The notes under the pieces: generated by a model
Database searches by the model: none
Told to the model about the DNA's origin: nothing
What the model saw: only the letters and a program-made list of their open reading frames with translations
Position numbers and translations under genes: made by a program
DNA from: Manihot esculenta
Taxonomy: Eukaryota > Streptophyta > Magnoliopsida > Malpighiales > Euphorbiaceae
Length of the DNA: 64,000 nt
Assembly (NCBI RefSeq): GCF_001659605.2
Contig: NC_035177.2
Span: 32,938,136-33,002,135 of the forward strand
Reading direction: 5' to 3'
Shown: positions 57,734 to 64,000 of the stretch, piece after piece
Numbering within the stretch: the stretch's first letter is position 1
Layout: each line of letters opens with the position of its first letter

Positions 57734-59936
57734 GGGAAGATGCCTCTCCGCCGACCTTGTGGTTCTAGATTTGACAGACTTTGACGTCATTCTAGGGATG
57801 GATTGGCTATCTACCCATGGTGCTACCTTGGACTGCAGGGACAAAGTAGTCAAGTTCAGAGATCAGAACGGGTCAGAGGTCGTCTTCAGAGGAGACAAGA
57901 GGGGCACACCTAGAGGTCTGATATCAGCTCTTCAGGCTCGTAGGTTGCTTAGGAAGGGATGTCAGGGGTACTTAGCTCATGTGAGAGAGCTAGACAGTCA
58001 GGTCAGGGAGCCGGCCTTGGTGCCAGTTGTCAGAGAGTTTCAGGATGTTTTTCCGGATGAGCTTCCAGGTTTACCACCTGCTAGGGAGATAGAGTTCGAG
58101 ATAGAGTTGGTGCCTAGAACTAGACCGATCTCTATCCCTCCCTACAGGATGGCTCCAGCCGAGTTAAAGGAGTTGAAAGAGCAATTACAAGAGTTGGTAG
58201 AAAAGGGTTTCATCCGACAGAGTACCTCACCTTGGGGTGCTCCGGTCTTGTTTGTGAGAAAGAAGGATGGATCCCTTAGACTTTGTATCGACTACAGGCA
58301 GTTGAACAAAGTCACTACCAAGAATAGGTACCCTTTGCCAAGGATCGATGATCTATTCGACCAGTTAGCAGGAGCAGGTTGTTTCTCCAAAATAGATCTG
58401 AGATCGGGGTACCATCAGCTAAGGATAAGGGATGAAGATGTGCCGAAGACAGCTTTCAGGACCAGATATGGGCATTTTGAGTTCCTTGTGATGCCGTTCG
58501 GGTTAACCAACGCCCCTGCAGCATTCATGGATCTCATGAACAGAGTGTTTAGCCAATACCTGGATCACTTTGTTATTGTCTTCATAGTTGATATCTTAGT
58601 GTATTCCAGGAATGCAGAGGAGCATGCCCATCATCTGCGGTTGGTCTTGCAGACCTTGAGGGAACATGGCTTGTATGCCAAGTTCTCTAAATGTGAATTC
58701 TGGCTGAGGAGCATTTCGTTCTTGGGGCATGTAGTGTCAGAGAATGGGATTGAGGTAGACCCCAAGAAGACAGAAACTGTGGCTAACTGGCCTAGACCCA
58801 CTTCAGTGACAGAGATTAGAAGTTTCTTGGGTTTGGCAGGTTACTACAGGAGGTTCGTTCAGGACTTCTCTAAGATAGCAGCTCATCTGACCAGGTTAAC
58901 CAGGAAGAATCAGAAGTTTCTGTGGACCGACCAGTGCGAAGAGAGTTTTGAAGAGCTTAAGAAGAGGTTGACTTCAGCACCAGTTTTAGCTCTGCCATCT
59001 TGTGATGAGGACTTTACGGTCTTTTGTGATGCATCCCGTGTGGGACTGGGTTGTGCACTGATGCAGAATGAGAGGGTGATCGCTTATGCTTCTAGGCAAC
59101 TGAAGAAGCACGAGTTGAATTACCCCACACATGACCTGGAGATGGCAGCAGTAATCTTTGCACTCAAGATGTGGAGGCACTACCTCTATGGGGTAAAATG
59201 TGAGATCTTCACAGATCATAAAAGCCTGCAGTACATCCTGAGTCAAAGAGATTTGAACTTGAGACAGAGGAGATGGGTGGAGCTGCTAAGTGACTATGAT
59301 TGCAAGATTCAGTATCATCCGGGTAAGGCGAATGTCGTGGCAGACGCCCTAAGCCGGAAGTCACTAGGCAGTTTATCCCACATATCGGCAGAGAGGAGGC
59401 CAGTGGTGAAGGAGTTCTACAAGCTCATTGAGGAAGGTCTACAGATGGAGTTGTCTGGTACAGGTGCCTTGGTGGCCCAGATGAGAGTAGCACCTGTGTT
59501 TCTGGAGCAGGTGGCTCAGAAACAGCATGAGGACCCGGAGTTAGTGAAGATTGCCAGGACTATTCAGTCAGGCAATGACAGTGAGTTCAGATTTGATAGC
59601 AAGGGGATCCTCCGCTATGGGAGCAGACTATGCGTACCAGATGACATTGGGCTAAAAGGAGACATTATGAGAGAGGCTCATAATGCAAGATACAGCATTC
59701 ACCCCGGAGCCACCAAGATGTATCAAGATCTAAAAAGGGTTTATTGGTGGCCAGCTATGAAGAAAGAAGTGGCACAGTTCGTGTCAGCCTGCGAAGTGTG
59801 TCAGAGGGTGAAGCTGGAACATCAGAAGCCGGCTGGAATGCTTAACCCGCTACCTATTCCAGAGTTACCTTTCTTCCCGAAGCGAACCACTCCCTTCATT
59901 GGAGACACCTTGAGCAATACCAGATCCCCCTCCTGA
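57734..59936 (+). pseudogene. Long pol frame of element D: protease end, RT, RNase H, integrase start
   Basis: Open from the gag junction; it begins in the last part of protease ([20 protein letters not shown]). Reverse transcriptase follows ([42 protein letters not shown]), then RNase H ([49 protein letters not shown]) and the zinc-binding part of integrase ([21 protein letters not shown]). The catalytic motif near 58584-58592 reads FIVD where active enzymes of this clade have FIDD, so the first Asp is lost. At 59865 the frame enters an inverted block and stops at 59934-59936. It has the best preserved RT/RNase H in the window but is not active as written. Confidence 0.9.
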
Positions 59937-60571
59937 AACTCTAACTGCCGTCTGCGGATGTCTGCATAACTCTTCTGTCTGCTTGCAGCAGTCTTGATCC
60001 TTTCTCTGATTATGGGTACTACCCTGCTGGTGATCTCAACAAGCTCAGGCCCTGCCAAGGCCTTTTCTCCAACCTCTTCCCAGCAAACAGGTGATCTGCA
60101 CTTCCTTCCATATAAAGCTTCATATGGAGCCATCCCGATGCTAGCATGATGGCTGTTATTGTAGGCAAACTCCACCAAAGGTAGATGCTGCCTCCAAGAA
60201 CCGCCAAAGTCCAGCACACACATTCTGAGCATATCCTCTATGGTCTGGATGGTCCTTTCTGACTGTCCATCAGTCTGGGGGTGGAAGGCAGTACTGAAAT
60301 CCAACCTAGTACCCATGGCATTTTGCAGACTCCGCCAAAATCTGGAGGTGAACTGCGCCCTCTATCTAACACTATCGAAACAGGAACCCCATGCAGCCTG
60401 ACGATCTCATCCACATACACCTGCGCCAACTTGTCCACAGAATAGCCACTCCTGACAGGAATGAAGTGAGCAGATTTGGTGAGTCTGTCCACAATCACCC
60501 ATATGGAGTCTACTCTGTTGGACGCTGCTGGTAACCCCACTACGAAGTCCATAGCTATATTCTCCCATTTC
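59865..60571 (-). pseudogene. Inverted integrase block of element D
   Basis: About 707 bp of integrase core and following segment lie on the minus strand while both flanks are on the plus strand. On the minus strand it starts at KWENIAMDFVVGLP, passes [17 protein letters not shown] and ends at FGKKG, exactly the piece missing between PIPE (59864) and GPFEILQK (60572). A one-base loss in the second Asp region (LDRG then frameshift, about 60355) further breaks it. Confidence 0.92.
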
Positions 60572-60901
60572 GGACCCTTTGAAATCTTGCAAAAGATTGG
60601 GAATATGTCGTACAAGCTGGATTTACCTGCTTCAATGGAAAGAATCCATCCGGTTTTCCATGTTTCGATGTTGAGGAAGTTTGTGTCAGATCCGAGCAAG
60701 GTTCTTAGTGAGCCTGATGTGGAGGTCCAAGAGGATCTCACCCATGTTGAACAACCAGTACGGATCATAGACACCCAGATCAGAAAGTTAAGGAACAAGG
60801 AAATCCCGATGGTGAAAGTCCTGTGGAACCACCACAACTTGGAAGAATGCACTTGGGAGACACGGGAGTCTATGCTCCAGCAATACCCTCACCTCTTTTA
60901 A
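60572..60901 (+). pseudogene. Integrase C-terminus and chromodomain of element D
   Basis: The plus-strand frame from GPFEILQKIGNMSYKLDLP through HPVFHVSMLRKF to VLWNHHNLEECTWETRESM ends at TAA 60899-60901. The final stretch resembles the chromodomain of Tekay-type chromoviruses, thought to direct integration to heterochromatin. It aligns closely with element B (10910-11235). Confidence 0.85.
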
Positions 60902-60974
60902 GGTTAGATCTCTTTGTGTTTATGTGCTATATGTATGTTATGTTTTATGCCATGCTGTGTGTGCTAGTTGAGGT

Positions 60975-61008
60975 ACATTCGGGGACGAATGTTCTTAAGG
61001 GGGGAGAA
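60975..61008 (+). other. Hairpin motif and polypurine tract of element D
   Basis: ACATTC GGGGAC GAATGT with a shortened stem, then AAGGGGGGAGAA before the LTR at 61009. Confidence 0.7.
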
Positions 61009-63270
61009 TGTAATACCCGGCTAGACTCCGGTATCGGAATTCCTACCGTCCGGTGGAATCTCGGATGTCGGAAGCCTCTAGTAGGGTAGAAACATGTTTT
61101 CTTAAAATGTTTTAAGGTATTTCATGGTTTTAAGTATGAAAATTTAATGAGTTTTTGCATGAAAAGTCTTTGGAGGAAAACCCAGGTTTGGCCGCCGAAA
61201 GTCAAGTTCGGCCGCCGAACATGCATGCGTTTTGGAGGCACGTTAGGCCCCCGAAAGCATGAGTGAGGGAAGTTCAGGTTTGGCCGCCGAAAGTCAAGTT
61301 CGGCCGCCGAACATGGCATGCATGCGGAGGCAAGTTCGGCCCCCGAACGTGGCCTGGCCAGCCACTATAAAAGGGTCACTTGGCCGAAATGGGCGAGCTT
61401 CCTCCCATTTTCGGCCACAGCTAGCTTCTGACCTCCCTCTTCCAAATCTAGTGTTCTTCCTTCAAATCCCCACCATTTTTCTTGAGTTTTAAGCTTGCAT
61501 TGAAGGTTTTGAACTTTTGAAACAAGTTTTGGAGCTTTGGGGAACTCAGGAGCTCATTTTTGTGGATCTCCAAGTTTAGGTCGTCTCCCTCCCGATCTTC
61601 AAGAGGTAAGAGCCGATCTTAAGCTCCTTATGTGTTTTAAGTAAGTTTTAAGTTGTTTTATGGGGTAGAAATGCATGTTAGGCTTTAAGTTGAGTTTATG
61701 GGTTTTGATGATGATTTGAGCAATGTATGTTGATTGTGTGTGTTTGAAGTGTTGTAGTTGGGGTATTTGATAGTTTGAGACCCCTAGGTGTGTTATATGG
61801 TGTTTATGCATGTTTTAGAACAAGTTTATGCATGTTGGAAGAGTTAGGAGGCAAATGTGCACAAATGAGCCAAGTTTCTGCCCTTTGGCAGAAACCAGGT
61901 TCGGCAGCCGAAGGAGCTTTCGGCCGCCGAAGATGGCTGGGGAGGCAGGCCTTTCGGCTGCCGAAGTTGCCCCCGAAAGGAGACTTTCGTCTCTGTCTGG
62001 CACTTTCGGCCGCCGAAGGTGCCGCCGAACATGCATGAGTTTCGCCTCTGTCTGGGACTTTCGGCCGCCGAACCTGCCGCCGAAAGTGCCCTGTTCAGCC
62101 ATTTCTTGCATGTTTTTATGTGATGTTTTTATGATGTTTTAGGGGGTTTTTGGGGAGTATATTAGAGTTATGTTTATGTATGTTTGGTCCCTCATTGGAG
62201 TCCACCTGTGTAGGTTCGGACCCGAGGAACCGAGGACCTCAGCAGTGAGCCAGCTGCTACAGAGTTTGTCAGAGCTAGCCAGAGGTGAGTGGAATAAACC
62301 TTAAGTTTTAAAATAAATGAAATATGAATTTCGAGCATGATCCATGCATCATGAATGCCATGAGATATAGTAGGTTGTTTGCATTAGTATTCACGAATAT
62401 GTTGCATTGCATTTACGATGTTGATGTGGATTGGTTATTGGATGATCCTTTAGTCCTCATATGGCATGATGATGTTACGGCATGATATGGTATGGAAGTC
62501 CAGGTTGTACCCATTCTACGTCCCTGGCACGATGTAAGAGAAAGTCCAGGTTGTACCCATTCTACGTCCCTGGCACATTGGAATGTTATGATATGTTATG
62601 TTAAGAGAAAGACCGGTTGTACCCATTCTACGTCCCGGCACTTTGGACTATGTAGAGGACTATTGGTGACAATACCATCCGATATGTGATTTGTTGTGAT
62701 GTGTTGCATTTCATAATGGCATGAAATTTTAATGTGTGATTTCATTATTCTGCTCACTGGGCTTTGTAGCTCACCCCTCTCCCCTAACCCCAGATGTGCA
62801 GGTACAGGGTAGACCAGGAGGTTAGCCAGAGTTTTGAAGTATGCTTATGTAATAGTTAGACTGTGGACATGACAATTGTGTTATGATGTAATGTAAGAGT
62901 TTTCAGTATGTATGTAATGAGGTATATTGAGGTTATAGATGTGCTTGACCCTATGAGTATTGTAATCCCTTTTGATGCATGATCTTAGATATTTGATGAT
63001 ACAGATGTAAGCCAACTCATCTCATGATGTATTTGCCCATTGGGGCATTGTTGAGATCCCACAGAGGGGTCATGTTTTTTGTTATGTAATGTATATTCAG
63101 GTTGAGTTGGATGTATGAAAGAAAGGTTTTAAATTCTTTATGTTTTTCCTTGATCATGTATGGGATTAAACAGGTTTCCAGGATGTATGTTTGGCTTGCT
63201 ACGGGTCCCGGCGGCCTTAAGTCGACCCGGATCCTAGCGCCGGTAGCGGTCCGATTTTCGGATCGTTACA
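61009..63270 (+). mobile_element. LTR type d (2262 bp), 3' LTR of element D
   Basis: TGTAATACCCGGCTAGACTCC to GGATCGTTACA. It matches the solo LTR at 15439-17691 along its length, including the array core TTGTACCCATTCTACGTC (62494-62642), and not the type a LTR on the left of D. TATAAAA 61366-61372; palindromes 61184-61350 and 61900-62090. It is followed directly by gag sequence with no primer-binding site. Confidence 0.9.
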
Positions 63271-64000
63271 CCCTATGTACCCACCCCCATCTTTCTATCC
63301 AGGTACAGCAAACCCTACCCCAGGGGATGCTGCACCTCCTCCACCACCAGCAGTACCTACTATCCCAGAAACCCAAATGCCTAAACCTAGCTCATCTGGG
63401 GGGAGCAAGGTCAAGATGACCGACTACATGAAGCTGGGTGCTCCCCAGTTTGAGACCGGTGATGACCCATTTGTGTACCTTGAGAGGGTCAAGACAATTA
63501 CAGATGAGATAGGAGCTGATGACAGTAGAGCCATTCAGATGGCTGGGTTCACACTAAAATGCAAGAAGGCCCGAGAGTGGTTTAAGAACTATGTGAACCC
63601 GAGGTTGGACAGCCTATCATGGGAGGAGTTTGCAAATGAGTTTGCAGGATGGGCTTTCCCTAACAGTTCAAGAGAATTGAAGATGATTGAGTTTGAACAG
63701 TTGAGGCAGACAGATGAGATGAGTGTGGATGAGTATACAGACAGATTCTTGGAGCTGTTGCCATTTGCTGGGCAGAATCTAGACACAGATCAGAAGAAGT
63801 CAAGGAGGTATATCATGAAGCTCCATTCCAAGTATTCCTCCTTGATTCAGTCAGCAGAGAGGGAGAGTTTCTATGCCATAGTGGATATGGCTCGGAGGAT
63901 GGAGGCTAGTGCTATCATCGAAGGGAAAGTCAAGCAGTCAGTGGCATAGCCTTCTGGTTCCAAGACCTCAGGTGGGGGAAAGTTAGACCCTTCTTCTCTG
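63271..64000 (+). pseudogene. Gag fragment of a further element (E), runs off window
   Basis: It opens in the proline-rich linker (MYPPPSFYPGTANPTPGD) and holds the gag core (KVKMTDYMKLGAPQFETGDD, FAGWAFPNSSRELKMIEFEQ) up to EGKVKQSVA, where TAG at 63947-63949 replaces the CAG of element A. The N-terminus and leader are missing. It is a different gag variant from A, C and D at many positions. Confidence 0.85.

Noticed and set aside
1..64000. tRNA, rRNA or microRNA genes
   Set aside because: No cloverleaf, rRNA core or convincing short precursor hairpin was recognised by eye. The only tRNA-like words are primer-binding sites of retroelements.

Overview
This is a repeat-rich stretch of a eudicot nuclear genome. 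It shows GT-AG introns, AT-rich intergenic DNA, Ty3/gypsy and Ty1/copia retrotransposons primed by initiator Met-tRNA, and two typical plant gene families. I cannot name the species; a woody eudicot such as a member of Malpighiales is only a guess. Two retrotransposon-dense flanks enclose a gene island.

Left flank (1-23840). A nested stack of chromodomain-type (Tekay/Del-like) gypsy elements fills 1-13375. Element A (1-7610, left LTR cut by the window edge) sits inside an older LTR of a second subfamily (7611-9233). That LTR abuts a deleted element B (gag scrap, then RNase H, integrase and chromodomain) and a third LTR subfamily (11313-13375). Next come a minus-strand copia LTR, and a decayed plus-strand copia element (14089-19122) split in its reverse transcriptase by a solo gypsy LTR with a perfect 5-bp target duplication. 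Then follow a LINE-type RNase H scrap, a minus-strand gypsy remnant, a TRIM-like terminal repeat with primer-binding site, and a 1.56-kb Mutator-like foldback element with a perfect 9-bp target duplication.

Gene island (24835-41575). Three complete tandem WAT1-related/UMAMIT transporter genes on the plus strand (357, 362 and 358 aa) each have seven exons with almost identical lengths and phases. They are followed by one complete nine-exon DEG9-type nuclear serine protease gene on the minus strand (590 aa, His171/Asp202/Ser280). As far as I recall, Arabidopsis also has DEG9 next to WAT1-related genes, so the grouping looks like conserved microsynteny.

Right flank (43081-64000). More of the same gypsy family: a decayed LTR; element C with near-identical LTRs, an almost open gag and a degenerate pol; a solo LTR nested in C's 3' LTR (TSD AAGCT); and mosaic element D, which repeats the LTR-gag of C, jumps into a long pol frame and carries a 0.7-kb inverted block in its integrase. 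The flank ends with another LTR fused directly to a gag body that runs off the window.

The gypsy family's long LTRs (2.1-2.5 kb) share an unusual architecture. A TATA box is preceded by TTCGGCCGCCGAA palindromes. Downstream lie conserved splice-like signals, a second palindrome cluster and a short tandem array whose unit ends are conserved while its core is subfamily-specific. Element A and C share the same pol lesions, which suggests a gag-retaining, pol-dead lineage that still moved, presumably using enzymes of an autonomous relative.
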